20,269 nt of DNA from Baffinella frigidus (GCA_026770585.1 MU646339.1:515861-536129); one strand, 5' to 3'. Positions 1 through 10,900 are shown, counted from the stretch's first letter. Translations and numbers: made by a program. Notes: generated by a model not told the origin, from the letters alone.

Positions 1-160
1 CCCCAAACCCTAAACCCTAAACCCTAAACCTTAAACCCCAAACCCAAAATTCCAAGCCCCAAACCCCACGCCCCAAACCCCAAACTACAAACCCTAAACC
101 CCAAACCCCAAACTACAAACCCCAAACCTCAAACCCCAAACCCCAAACCCACGCCAATCC
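1..160. repeat. Degenerate CCCTAAA / CCCCAAA telomere-like tract
   Basis: Heptamer-like units CCCTAAA, CCCCAAA and CAAACTA run to about 152. They are too degenerate to be an active telomere. A small inverted pair, TTTGACCAT and ATGGTCAAA, follows at 160-203. Confidence 0.8.
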
Positions 161-216
161 TTTGACCATTAAACCCCTTGATGGTCAAATCCTTTGACCA
201 TCAAACCCTGAAGCAG

Positions 217-338
217 GGTGGCGACGGGGGCAACGCGCGGCAGCTTAGGGGCGCGCTCAAAACTGCGCAGCGCGATGTTCAGCGGGAGGTGAGAAGGGCG
301 AAGTTCCGAGATGCCGCCGCGGGTGCGAGATGCAAGCC
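217..338 (+). CDS. Possible exon of an unknown gene
   Basis: AAGCAG|GGTGGC opens an uninterrupted GC-rich frame reading GGDGGNARQLRGALKTAQRD, then VQREVRRAKFRDAAAG.., up to AAGCC|GTCCAC, where the H1 element begins at 341. The charged, helix-like composition differs from the repeats around it. No family recognised. An upstream or downstream partner is not visible; 479-520 is also GC-rich. Confidence 0.3.
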
Positions 339-340
339 GT

Positions 341-478
341 CCACTTAGCAGCCACCGAGGACTTCACGGATACAGTCCATCTAAACTATTTGTTCTAGAA
401 TCTTATCCATTGCCCTGGAATCTAACCGGAATTCGCCTTGAATTCAAGGTGAAAAGGTCCTTGGTGGCTGCTAAGTGG
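341..478. mobile_element. Foldback element H1
   Basis: It is bounded by CCACTTAGCAGCCACC and its inverse GGTGGCTGCTAAGTGG, 138 bp. The interior ACTTCACGGATACAGTCCAT is shared with H2 at 15184. It begins 2 bp after a GT that could be the donor of the exon at 217. Confidence 0.8.
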
Positions 479-650
479 ATTGGCTGGGTCGGAGCCCCCG
501 GCGCGGGCCTAGAGACTGGGTTTTAGACAGAGAGGCCTTTGTTGATATCGTACACTAGGGTTGGATATCACTAAAGGTCTCTACACTACAGCTGCATGTC
601 AGTAAAGTCTCTCAGTAAAGGTCTCTCTTTCTCAGACCATTCCCCCAGAC
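479..650. other. Unassigned stretch
   Basis: 479-520 is GC-rich and could be exonic. 521-650 holds repeats of AGTAAAGGTCTCTC and a GATATC pair. No gene can be supported. Confidence 0.3.
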
Positions 651-772
651 TACAGAGGTACCTCGCTCATAAGAAACGCCCACCCCCCCTAGGATCACCA
701 TAGGGCCTTAGGCATAGTCCTACTGTAGGGTCCTAGGAGGAGGCGCTTTCTTATGAGCAAGGTGCCCCTGTA
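651..772. mobile_element. Family A foldback element A1
   Basis: The ends are TACAGAGGTACCTCGCTCAT and ATGAGCAAGGTGCCCCTGTA. The interior has CCTAGG and the CCTACTGTAGGG core. About 122 bp. Confidence 0.82.
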
Positions 773-798
773 TGCATGTTGCGTAGCTCTCAGCGTTG

Positions 799-907
799 TA
801 CAGGGTTACCTCGCTCGTACCCAACCCCCCTATGAGCCCACAGTAGGCCTAAACCTATGGCCCTACGGTGGTCCTACAGGGGTACTTATGAGCAAGGTAC
901 CCCTGTA
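799..907. mobile_element. Family A foldback element A2
   Basis: The ends are TACAGGGTTACCTCGCTCGT and GAGCAAGGTACCCCTGTA, with the core AGTAGGCC..CCCTACGGTGG. Two more right ends follow directly (to 934 and 973). Confidence 0.78.
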
Positions 908-910
908 GTT

Positions 911-973
911 TTTTATGATCGAGGTACCCCTGTAGGGGGGGGCGCGGCTCCTTATGAGCGAGGTACCCCTGTA
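911..973. repeat. Two extra right ends of family A
   Basis: TATGATCGAGGTACCCCTGT (ending 934) and TATGAGCGAGGTACCCCTGT (ending 973) repeat the A right terminus without a left end, spaced 39 bp apart. Confidence 0.7.
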
Positions 974-1057
974 GGGTGGTTCTAGGCTCCTAGACCTTCA
1001 TTGAGCAGGTTACGACAAAACCGAACCTCAACCCGCGCGCTCACAACTGGGGATGCA

Positions 1058-1162
1058 TATCCCTCAAGTGGCAAGTAAGCTCATACGCCCTTCGGTAGGG
1101 CCCTAGGACCTGCCTAGGACCTGTCGGGGGTCAATTTTGACCCCCTGGCCACTTGAGGGATA
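1058..1162. mobile_element. Family B foldback element B1 (105 bp)
   Basis: The ends are TATCCCTCAAGTGGC and GCCACTTGAGGGATA. The interior is GGTAGGGCCCTAGGACCTGC and a GGTCAATTTTGACC palindrome. It is the same length as four other copies. Confidence 0.85.
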
Positions 1163-1323
1163 TGGCGGCCGTTTTGGTGGTATTCATTTGAAAACTCTCG
1201 AAAACTTGAAATCGAAAACGGACAATAATTACCACAAACGCTCTAACCTGCAAGTCACTCCAGGGCTGCGAACAAAAGATTGCCTGGTAGAGGCACGCAT
1301 TTGGCAAAACGGCGAATCCTCTT
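1163..1323. other. Spacer between two family B elements
   Basis: This is 161 bp of ordinary-looking sequence without repeats or a convincing coding frame, between B1 and B2 in the same orientation. Confidence 0.3.
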
Positions 1324-1428
1324 TATCCCTTCAGTGGCGAGTAGGCTCATACGCCCTACCGTAGGGCTCTAGGACCTGCCTAGGACCTCTTGGCGGTCAA
1401 TTTTGACCGCCTCGCCACTTAAGGGATA
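1324..1428. mobile_element. Family B element B2 (105 bp)
   Basis: The ends are TATCCCTTCAGTGGCGAG and CTCGCCACTTAAGGGATA. The interior is GGCGGTCAATTTTGACCGCC, a perfect palindrome. Confidence 0.85.
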
Positions 1429-1572
1429 AATTCATTAACGAAGAGAAGAAGGGACCGCTCTTTTTTCTCCCGCAGTCGCTTCAGAAACCAAAACGATGTG
1501 CGATGTGAGTGTAAACAAATCACCAAAAACGCCGTCCACATTCGCATGAAGGTTGAGCCTTGAGACGGTAGG

Positions 1573-1707
1573 CACACGGTGGACCACGGAGTCCCTCAAA
1601 GCCCCGGAATCCGGGGGTTACGTGACTAAGTTTGCAAAGAAAAGAGCTAACCAACTGAACTTGAACGAGACTCCATTGAGAATGAAAACCTCGTAGTCCA
1701 CCGTGTG
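1573..1707. mobile_element. Foldback element N
   Basis: CACACGGTGGACCACGGAGT is inverted as ACTCC..GTAGTCCACCGTGTG, about 135 bp. Single copy. The flanks 1429-1572 and 1708-1828 hold no recognisable gene. Confidence 0.5.
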
Positions 1708-1828
1708 GGGCGTATGCCCGAGCTGTTTTCGCGCCATCACGCAACCTCCCGAGGCGATGCATGTTACTGTTTCACGAACGCGCTGGCTCCCTGTGTACCC
1801 TGTGTGTAGAGTGTGCATGAAATCTCTC

Positions 1829-1950
1829 TACAGGGGTACCTCGCTCATAAGAAACCGCCCCCCCCCTAGGTCCCTACAGTAGGCCTGTGCCTAGGGCCCT
1901 GTGGTGGTCCCTAGGGGGGGGGCTGTTTCTTATGAGCGAGGTGTCCCTGA
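1829..1950. mobile_element. Family A element A3
   Basis: The left end is TACAGGGGTACCTCGCTCAT and the right end TTATGAGCGAGGTGTCCCT. The core CTACAGTAGGCC lies between two C/G-runs. Confidence 0.82.
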
Positions 1951-1956
1951 AGATCT

Positions 1957-2186
1957 TACTGAAACCTAGTCTCCGTGCAGAGGAATGCCTAGTGGCAATG
2001 TTGGTGTCACCACACAGCGGACTTCGAAGGGATTTCGAATAACCCCTAAGCGATAAGACCTAGGACCCTACGGTAGGCAATCCGTAGGGACATAGGAGGG
2101 GTTCTTACGGATAAGGTAACGGAAAGGTGGCCCGATTTGGGCCGAAAATCCCTTCGATGCCCGCTGTGTGGTCTGGTGTCTGGAGA
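1957..2186. mobile_element. K/G-type element split by family C element C1
   Basis: CCTAGTCTCCGTGCAGAGGA through TTGGTGTCAC matches the K element at 2209-2337. TCTGGTGTCTGG continues it after 2171. C1 (2010-2171) sits in the break. Confidence 0.6.
2010..2171. mobile_element. Family C foldback element C1
   Basis: The ends are CCACACAGCGGACTTCGAAG and CCCTTCGATGCCCGCTGTGTGG. The interior is GACCTAGGACCCTACGGTAGG. About 162 bp. Confidence 0.82.
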
Positions 2187-2208
2187 GACCTTAATTAATA
2201 TTAGAAAC

Positions 2209-2337
2209 ACCATGTTTGATACCAGAGTGACACCAGAGTGAATGAGTGAGTGTGCATGACCGTCTTGCCGAAACCTAGCCTCCGTGCAGGGGAATGCATG
2301 GTGGCCATGTTGGTGTCACTCTGGTATCAAACATGGT
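2209..2337. mobile_element. Foldback element K
   Basis: The termini ACCATGTTTGATACCAGAGT and GACACCA are perfectly inverted at the right end, 129 bp. The interior CCGTGCAGGGGAATGCATGG is shared with G elements. Confidence 0.75.
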
Positions 2338-2544
2338 CTGTCTGACATTAGTCCCGGGGCCACGAAGTTTCGCGGTAGTAATTTTAACGGCGTGGCGTTG
2401 TGATGCATTGTATGTGTGATGAGTTATATTTTCGTGCTCATAAAGTTGTGAATGTACTAGTGCATGCCCGCACCCTCTTTTCCTCGTCGGGGAAAGCACC
2501 GTGTATTGACCACACAGCACGACCTCGGAAAGCTCAGGCTTTCG

Positions 2545-2666
2545 TACAGGGGTACCTCGCTCATAAGAAACCGCCCCCCCCCCTAGGACCACCATAGGGC
2601 CCTAGACATAGCCCTACTGTAGGGTCCTACGAGGAGGCGCTTTCTTATGAGCGAGGTACCCCTGTA
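2545..2666. mobile_element. Family A element A4
   Basis: The ends are TACAGGGGTACCTCGCTCAT and ATGAGCGAGGTACCCCTGTA, an exact inverse, 122 bp. Confidence 0.86.
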
Positions 2667-2723
2667 GTGCAGGACAGCCGGGAACGAAGAAGCACACCCC
2701 AGAGAAGCACCCAAGCGGCACAG

Positions 2724-2845
2724 TACAGGGGTACCTCGCACATAAGGGGGCGAACCCTCCCAGGACCCTTCAGAAGGCCAATACCTACGGCCCTATGGTG
2801 GTCCTCGGGGGGGCGACGGTTCCTTATGAGCGAGGCACCCCTGCA
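2724..2845. mobile_element. Family A element A5
   Basis: TACAGGGGTACCTCGCACAT is inverted as ATGAGCGAGGCACCCCTGCA, 122 bp, 57 bp after A4. Confidence 0.84.
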
Positions 2846-2897
2846 CCTCACACGCCTCCGCACCCCACGGGACGGCGCATGCCCCCTCAACAATCGA

Positions 2898-3002
2898 TAT
2901 CCCTCAAGTGCCCATGCGGTCAAATTTGACCGCAAAGAGATCGTAGGCAGGTCCTGGGGCCCTACGGTAGGGCGTATGCGCCTACTGGGCACTTCAGGGA
3001 TA
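2898..3002. mobile_element. Family B element B3 (105 bp, reverse)
   Basis: TATCCCTCAAGTGCCCATGC is inverted as GGGCACTTCAGGGATA. The GGTCAAATTTGACC palindrome is on the left, so this copy is flipped relative to B1. Confidence 0.84.
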
Positions 3003-3045
3003 CAACCACACGTGGAGCCCGGTTTGGTCCCTCCTCCTCCAAACC

Positions 3046-3146
3046 TCAGCCGTTGAACAGAGGTATGTCCTCTTCAAACCCTGACCGCGGGACCCCGACA
3101 GCCCCGCACTCCCCGCATTCTTGGAGCTCCGGCGTGCGGAGGTCAC
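3046..3146 (-). CDS. Candidate last exon of the beta-helix gene
   Basis: CCTCTCCAG|GT then 32 codons beginning DLRTPELQECGECGAVGVP and ending EEDIPLFNG, stop TGA at 3048-3046. It is non-repetitive and coding-like. It needs phase 1, whereas exon 9 ends in phase 0, so another exon or donor must lie between, or the call is wrong. Confidence 0.3.
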
Positions 3147-3169
3147 CTGGAGAGGTCAGGCGTCAGGGT

Positions 3170-3257
<88 letters not shown>

Positions 3258-6200
3258 GGTCTCGGGTTTCGGGTTTAGGGGAGGCTCGCCTAAGGGGAGG
3301 AGCTTGTTGTCGCGTTCGACGAGCGACGCGTTGACAAACCGGTCCTGTGAGAAACGTCCAAAGTTGACGGATTTGTACCACGCACCCAGAAGGACAACTT
3401 CAGAATAGTCTGGCAAGGCGGGAGTGTGAGCGTCCTGGGAGGCGGTTAGAGTTCAGGGCTGAGGGCTGAGGGTCTCGACGCTTCACTCAGAACACTACGA
3501 GGAACATTCTAAGAGTCAATTATTGGATTATTCCTTAGGAAACACGCCAAAACTCAGCGATTGTTGGTCACGTTACACCGGATATCCGGGGCTGGCGTGC
3601 CTACTAGTCTTTTGGGCGGATACTCCCCTCCCTTGAAGCAGTTTTACCCTCAATTCTGAACCCTAACCGGCTCGCATAAGGGGAGGAGCTTGTTGTCGCG
3701 TTCGACGAGCGACGCGTTGACGAACCGGTCCTGAGAGAAATGTCCAAAGTTGACGGATTTGTACCACGAATCCAGAAGGACAACTTAAGAAATAGTCTGC
3801 CAACCGGTCCTGGACGGCACCAAGGCGGGAGTGTGAGCGCCGAAACCCTGAGCCCCAACCCCTAAAATCGGCATCCCTGGCAACTTAAGACTGAACGGAG
3901 AGTTGCAACTCTCCCAGCAGGGTCCACAAAAAAACAAAAACAGAAGGGTCCGCAAAAACACACGCGTCCACCACGCCAGAGTCTTCGAAGGAGTCGCCAA
4001 AAGTCAATTTCCCCTGAAGGCAGTTGTTTTCAAAAGTCAAATACCGTATCCACATACGGTTTAAAAACATTAACCCCCTCCTCCACTCTGGCGTGGCATG
4101 GGGAGAGACCACGTCAGAGAAGAGCTCCCTGACAAGGTGTTTCTGATGGGTTGTCCACTCCAGTGAATACCCATGCCCATACCCATACCCATGGGTATGG
4201 GCAATCATAAGTATGGGTTATTTACGAAATGCCTTTGCAGACCGCCTCGAGTGGGATGGAGACAGAAAGCGGTGGTAGGTACTTAAGTTGGCAAGGTGGT
4301 TCCAATGGATCATTCTCTTAGGGGTTATTCACAAAAACCCTTCGTAGTCCGATGTGTGGTGGGGTACCAAATCGCCTTTTTCTGAGCACGCAGTGTTTAT
4401 CCGGGGAAACCTATTTTTCTTTCATTTCCTGGCAACGAAAATTGATTAAAAAATTCTTCAATGTTACTAGTAAGAACGAATTGTGTAGCAATTTTCGTTG
4501 CCAGGAAATGAAAGAAAAACAGGTTTCCCCGGATACGTGTGGGATGGGGGCAGACCGCGTCGGCGTAGAGATCCCCGATAATGTGGTTCCGCTGCAGCTC
4601 CACGCTCGCTCCCTCGGTCCACACCTGCCACGCGAGGGGGGTCACGACCTCTTTTAGCACTCAAGTAAACAGCCACGCCAAACCACGCCAGAGGGCTCGA
4701 AACATCCACGTTTGACATCTTTCAGGGGAAATACCCTGAATACTTAAGTCAATGGCGTCAGATCTGACGTGGATAAGGCGTCGGTTTTCCTCGAGCCCTC
4801 TGGCGTGGAGAGGCCTTGACCCGCCCGGCACCATCTATGTGAACTCCCCACGCCCGGACACGAACAGGTTCCCATTGTAGGGTGGGTTTTACCGTCGTAC
4901 TTTCAGCCCGTGAGGGTGGGTTTCAGCCCGTGAGGATGGGTTCGTACTTTCAGCCCGCGAGGGTGGGTTCGACCGTCGTACTTTCAGCCCGTGACAACAA
5001 CCGCAGTGACACACATTTTCTTCAAGAGTCATCGTTATCGTGACCGACGACGATCAAGCGTTTGCTAAGACGTAGATACCGTCCTCGTATTTCTGGACCT
5101 TGCCTTCCAAACCCGGGGGTTGATTCGTGGTTGATAAGCTGCCGCTTCACACCCAGGGCGGGGGGGCAGTCACCTTGAAGACCCTGTGGTTATCCCGAAT
5201 GATCGAATCCCGGATCGAGAGAGATCAGACGTCGTCGACCTCGGACGCCACAGAACCGTCCATTTACTTTCGTGGTACCAACTAATAATTGCTCTGTACA
5301 CTACAAAGACATCTTATCAACCGATATTTCAAACGGATTTTCGGTTGAAATTTCCTGCGAAGCGCACTGTGTGGGGACTGTGTGGGGAGGGTGGGGGAGG
5401 CGCCTTGAAAGCCCAGTGGTTATCCCGGATGATGTAATCCCGGATCGAGAGAGAGCAGAAGTCGTCCACTTCGAACGCCACCCCTCCTCACTAAATACAT
5501 TTAGACCAGGACTCCGTACAAACGCTCCAGTACAAAGAACATCTACATGAATTTAACGGGGAGACCCGATCAATTGAGGCAGAGCTAGACCTCGTGAGCT
5601 CAAGCCATCCTTGGACCAGCTAGGAAGCTGTGGCGTTACACCCAGGGTGGGGCGCGCGCCTTGAAAGCCCAGAGGTTGTCTCGGATGATGGAGTCTCGGA
5701 TCGAGAGAGAGCAGAAGTCGTCGACCTCGAACGCCACGCCGCACCCGTGGATCACGGTTCCTTTGATGAATGTCACGCTGGAGGGTTGAGAGTTCAGGGT
5801 TCAGGGTTCAGGGTTCAGGGTTCAGAGTTCAGGGTTCGGAGTTCAGGGTTCAGGATTCAGGATTCAGGGTTCATGGTTCAGTGTTTAGGGTTGGGGATTA
5901 GGATCTATGGGCGCCGTAGATCACGCTCCCTTTCACAGACGGCTGGCGGGAAGGGGACTTCACTCAACTGGGAGCTGCGAACGAAACCTCAACCCTAAAC
6001 CCAAACGCAACCCCCTTGTTGCGCGCGCGTGCTTGAGTTCGAGCAACCCCAGTACTCGATGCTCGAACCCACCAAGCACAAGCAACAAAGGGCCTCGGGT
6101 CTCTAGCTCTGCCTGCATAGAACTGGGCTCACCACAAACGCATTTTAGCCGAACTTTTGTACTAGATTTCCTGCGCTAAATGTATTTTATGGCGAGCCCA

Positions 6201-7929
6201 GTTCTACTCAGACAGAGCTAGGTACTCGATTCTCGAACTCAAGCAGACGCGCGCAACAAGGGGCCTCGGGTCTCGAGGCCACCCCCCTGTGGTCCCGAGG
6301 GGGGCCCTAGCGCAACTGCCCCGAAACTAGCCAGGCAACGCTGTCACCATATTCACGGTAGAGCGGGTTTTGCATCTGTGGGCCACGAAAACAACGAAAA
6401 GCAATAATATTGACGGTTTAGGAGAGGGAGAGAGAGAGAGAGAGAGAGAGAGAAAGAAGGAGAGAGGGAGGGAGGGAGGGAGGGAGGTGGTGAGAGAGAG
6501 AAAGAGACAGACAGACAGATTTCCCCACTTCTCCACTACATTATATTGACGGTTTGGTACCAGCGCCGTCAACCTTTGGCGGTGTTTCGTTCTTGTCGCG
6601 TGGCCAACAGAGGTGAAAACCGCTCTACTCTCGAGCCTAGAAACGGGTGATGGCATACAAACCTGCTGCCGAAGACGGGACACGGCGCGCGTCATCCCTC
6701 CCCGCAACAAACACGGTGAAGGAAAAAACAGAAAGGTAAAATTTGACGGTTCTGGCACAACAACGTCAACTTGAACCACTTTTTCAATATTTCGGCGGCC
6801 AACTTCTCAGCACACCACACGAGGCTCAATTTAAACTCGGGGTTGAAATTATGTAGCAATTTTTATGTGTCTGGTCGGATAGAAAGACTCGATACACACT
6901 TTGTGTGTAGGCACGTAACCAACTTCCATACAAAACGGTACAATCGACTTTTATTCTGGGTGTATGGGTAGCCTCGTGTGGCTCTACGGACCTGGTGCCG
7001 AAGACGGACACGGCGCTCGTCAGCCCTCCTCGCAGCTCCGAATCCTGCTCACCCGCGCGTACCACACTTTCATTCTAGAGTCAAAGACGTTTACTCTAGA
7101 GCTTCCTTTAGCACAGAGACGTTTATTTACACCAGCTTGCTGCAAAAGCTCCCACACGCTTCAGATTCCCTAGTGCCACAAGCTAACGCCAGCGGACCAC
7201 TTAAGTCCCTCGCTGGAGAGGGACTTACCAGCTCTAAAACGATTTAAAAATCAGGACTTTTAAAGTACTAAAAAAATCTATTATAACTTTTTTACAGAGT
7301 CGTGTCCAATCTAAGTGGTCCACTGGCGTTAGCTTTTTGCATGACCCCCCCCCCCGAGCTCCGAATCCTGCTCATCCGCGCGTACGATACCGTTATGATA
7401 GAGTTTCCTGTGCGGGAGGGACGTGTACTCTAGAGCTTCCTGTAGCTCAAAATTAATGGTGAGCCCGGGCTCCTTTTCGCTCCAAAGTTGACGGATGTAT
7501 ACCGCGAATCCAGCGTGTCAACTTGAGAATAGTCGGTCAAGACGGCTGAGGCAGAGCTAGGAGACCTGACAGTCGAGGGTAGCGTGGTACAAAGCCGTCA
7601 ACTTTGGAGCGGAAAAGATCCCGGGCTCAACAGATTGGTGAGCCCAAACAGACTGAGATAGCGCTAGGAGACCTGACAGTCGAGGGTGGTTGGGCTCGTT
7701 TTCGCTCCAAAGTTGACGGGTTTGTACCGCACACCCAGAACATCCACTTGAGAATTGTCCGTGAGGTAGAGCGAGGACCTGACAGTCGAGGGTAGCGTGC
7801 GCGCTGACGTAGATCAGCGTGTCCACTTCGTCTCCTGGTGCGGTTCAGGGTTTGGTTTTTAGTTTTTGGTTTTTAGGGTTTAGGGTTTAGGGTTTAGGGT
7901 TTAAGGTTTAGGGTTTAAGGTTTAGGGTG

Positions 7930-7982
<53 letters not shown>

Positions 7983-10900
7983 CGTGTGTGTGTGTGTGTT
8001 GACGAGAGGACCTTGCATGATACCACGAACCGGACACAAAATCCCTTTACAGGATGCGTGTGGTGACAAGAGACCCGTGAGTGATACAGCGATTTTCACA
8101 TCTGTCGGCCACGGGTTGTTTTTAAAACAATGGCAAAACTTGACAGTTTAGTACCAGCATCGTCAGAGTTTGGCTTTGTGTTATTGTTTTGGAGTGGCCA
8201 ATCGATGTGGAAACCGCTCTACTTCTCAAGAATCTCTTGGGAGACCTGAACCCGAAACCCCGAACCCCATGAACCCTCAATCAGGGAGGCCTAAACCCTA
8301 CACCCTAAATCCTATCACCCCTCAACCAGCGAGACCTAAACCATAAACTCTAAACCCTGAACCCGTGGAACCCTAAACCAGGGAGTCCCCACACCCTGAA
8401 CCCTACACCCTATTCACCCTAAACCGGGGAGACTTAAACGCTGTGGACCCTAAAAGAGGGAGACCTACACCCTAAACCTTAAACCCTGTTGACCCTAAAC
8501 CAGGGAGACTTCAACACTATTAACCCTAAATCCTATTACCCCTCACCCAGCGAGACCTAAACCCTAAACACTTAACCCTAAACCCTATCAAGCCTAAACC
8601 AGGGAGTCCTACACCCTGAACCCTACACCCCATTTACCGTAAACCGGGGAGACTTAAACACTATTGACTCTAAAAGAGGGAGACCTACACCATAAACCTT
8701 AAACCTTGTTGACCCTAAACCAGGGAGCCTTCAACACTATTACCCCTAAAGCCTAAAAGAGACCTACACCCTAAACCTTGAACTCTATTCACCCGAAACC
8801 CCGAAAACGTGAGCGTCGTCGGGGACTGGAAACGGAACCCCAAACCCGAAACCCGAAACCCGAAACCCGAAACCCTAAACCCGAAACCCGAAACCCTAAA
8901 CCCGAAACCCGAAACCCCAAACCCGAAACCCGAAACCCTAACCCTTGAACCCCAACCCCCGAAACCGTGAGCATCGTCGGGAACTGGGAGGCGGGGTTTC
9001 TCCTCCTGGTTTCGGGTTTCGGGTTTGGGGTTTAGGGTTTAGGGTTTAGGGATAAGGGTTAAGGGTTTAGGGATGAGGGTTAAGGGTTTCGGGTTGAGGA
9101 TTTAGGGCTCGGGGGTTCGGGGTTTCGGGTGTAGGGTGTAGGGTTTCGGGTTTAGTGTTTAGGGTGCGTAACTGTCGATTTAGGGTGTAGGGTTTACCTG
9201 GACGTTACGGGTTTATGATTCACCTGGAACCTTAGGGTTTAGGGTTTAGGGTTTAGGGTCGAAGGTTTAGCTGGACCCTTGGGGTTTAGGGTTTAGGGTT
9301 TAGGGTTTAGGGTTTACATGTACGAGGCAGTTTCGCATCCGCAGCAGCGGCGCCCGGCACGGCCGCAGCGCCTCCACTCTGCAGGGTTAGGGTTAGGGGT
9401 TTAGGGTATAGGGTTTAGGGTATAGGGTATAGGGTATAGGGTATAGGGTATAGGGTTTAGGGTTTGGGGTTCAGGGTTTAGGGTGTAGGCCGCAGCGCCC
9501 ACACCGTGCGAGCCAGGGGGGGGGGGTCTGGGATCCCTGATCGCCCACAAGATCTAATCTAACTTCGGAACCAGCCAGATTATCTGCCGCTGTCTTAGGC
9601 TTCCGACACCGAAGATAAGAATGTGTATGCTATTTTAGGCAAACAATGATGCTATATTATGCCTTTTTACGTGGACAGATTCTGGCATGTTCCGAGATGA
9701 AATCGCGGCGAGTATTTTGGCAAAATACTCCACGGCAAAAAAAATTACTGCACAAATGGATCATTCTAGTATTTATGAAAGTATTTGTGCGGTAAACTTC
9801 GTAGCCGGTGACAATTTTGCCAAAATACTCGTCCGGATGAGATCTAGCTGCGCCATAGTCGGCTAGACGGACCATCATTAAGTTGACAGTCTGGGTGAGT
9901 GGCGCCGATTCGTCAACTTTAGAGGAAAAAGAGCCCGGGCTCACCATGTCAACTTTAGAGCGAAAAAGAGCCCGGGCTCACCATGTCAACTTGAGAGCGA
10001 AAAAGAGCCCGGGCTCACCAACATGGTGAGACCGAATCAGAGCTTGGAGAGAGGATCAAAACACTTGACTTCGGAGGGCGGGTGGGAGGGATCCAGGCAC
10101 GGCTCATCAGCGCTCCGGGCGGGAGGGAGGGATCTCATCGCGGCGAGTATCTATGATAAATACTCAAAGGCAACGAAATTTACTACACAAATCGATCATA
10201 CTAGTAGTTATTAACACATTTGTGTAGTAATTTTCGTTGCCGGTGCGTATTTATCATAAATACTCGTCAGGATGAGATCCACGATTAGCCGTGCGTGGAT
10301 CCCTCCCTCCCGTCCGGCTAATCAGAGCCCCAGATCGAGAGTCGGTCAAGCTTACGCCTCAGACCCGAGCGCCCCACAGCAGTCGACTAAATAAATATCC
10401 TAGTACAAACCCTGCCGAGTTTACTCAGCTTCCACGTACAAAACCTCCTGGTACAAGCCTGCCCAGATTACTCATCCCCCAAGTTCAATACAAAACGTTG
10501 ACTCAAGGGGTTAGTCAACCGTCGACTAACCAGGTCAGTCAACCGTCGCACGAGGAAGAAAAAAATTCAGACCCGAGCTCGGGGAAGTCGTTGCCCTTGA
10601 AGCCCTCCTCCTCCCCCCCAAGCTGGATCAGCGCTGGGGCCGCCTGCCCGGTCCCGCACCCCTGCCGAGGAGACAGCGCGGTTACCGCCTGCAACCGCCC
10701 CCTTCATGTGGGGTGCCCTCGGAATGCATGCTTCCCAAAATCTACCCCCCAGAACCCTACCTCTGTCTCACTCTATTTAGGCTGGTTTATATATATATAT
10801 ACATATACATATATATATATACCTCATACTTTCCCACAGCTTTCTGTGAAAAACTTTATCAGGATCGGGGTCCGTTACCCCCCCCCCCAGTTTTCGACCT

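Larger units (their letters stand above)
7456..7775. mobile_element. Cluster of three partial family E elements
   Basis: Forward 7456-7560, reverse 7587-7667 and forward 7690-7775. All have GAGCCCGGGCT or GGGCTCG with TCCAAAGTTGACGG. They alternate with three copies of the exon 5 donor edge. Confidence 0.72.

Noticed and set aside
1163-1323. Composite transposon bounded by B1 and B2
   Set aside because: The two elements are in direct orientation, but the 161 bp between them show no gene and no target duplication.
3156-3416. Minus-strand frame with STLNPQP repeats as a repeat protein
   Set aside because: The repeat is the translation of a GGGTTGA heptamer tract after a broken exon 9 copy. 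21 bp is just three heptamers.
4809-4870. Beta-helix-like minus-strand reading (AWGVHIDGAG) as another exon
   Set aside because: The frame is short and no AG/GT pair gives a phase that fits exons 7 and 8, which already join directly.
7908-8151. Frames rich in VCVC and HTHT
   Set aside because: Translations of the GT microsatellite.
8306-8746. CRISPR array or centromeric satellite
   Set aside because: Only two 221-bp units made of telomere-like motifs, without unique spacers. Too few copies to call a satellite.
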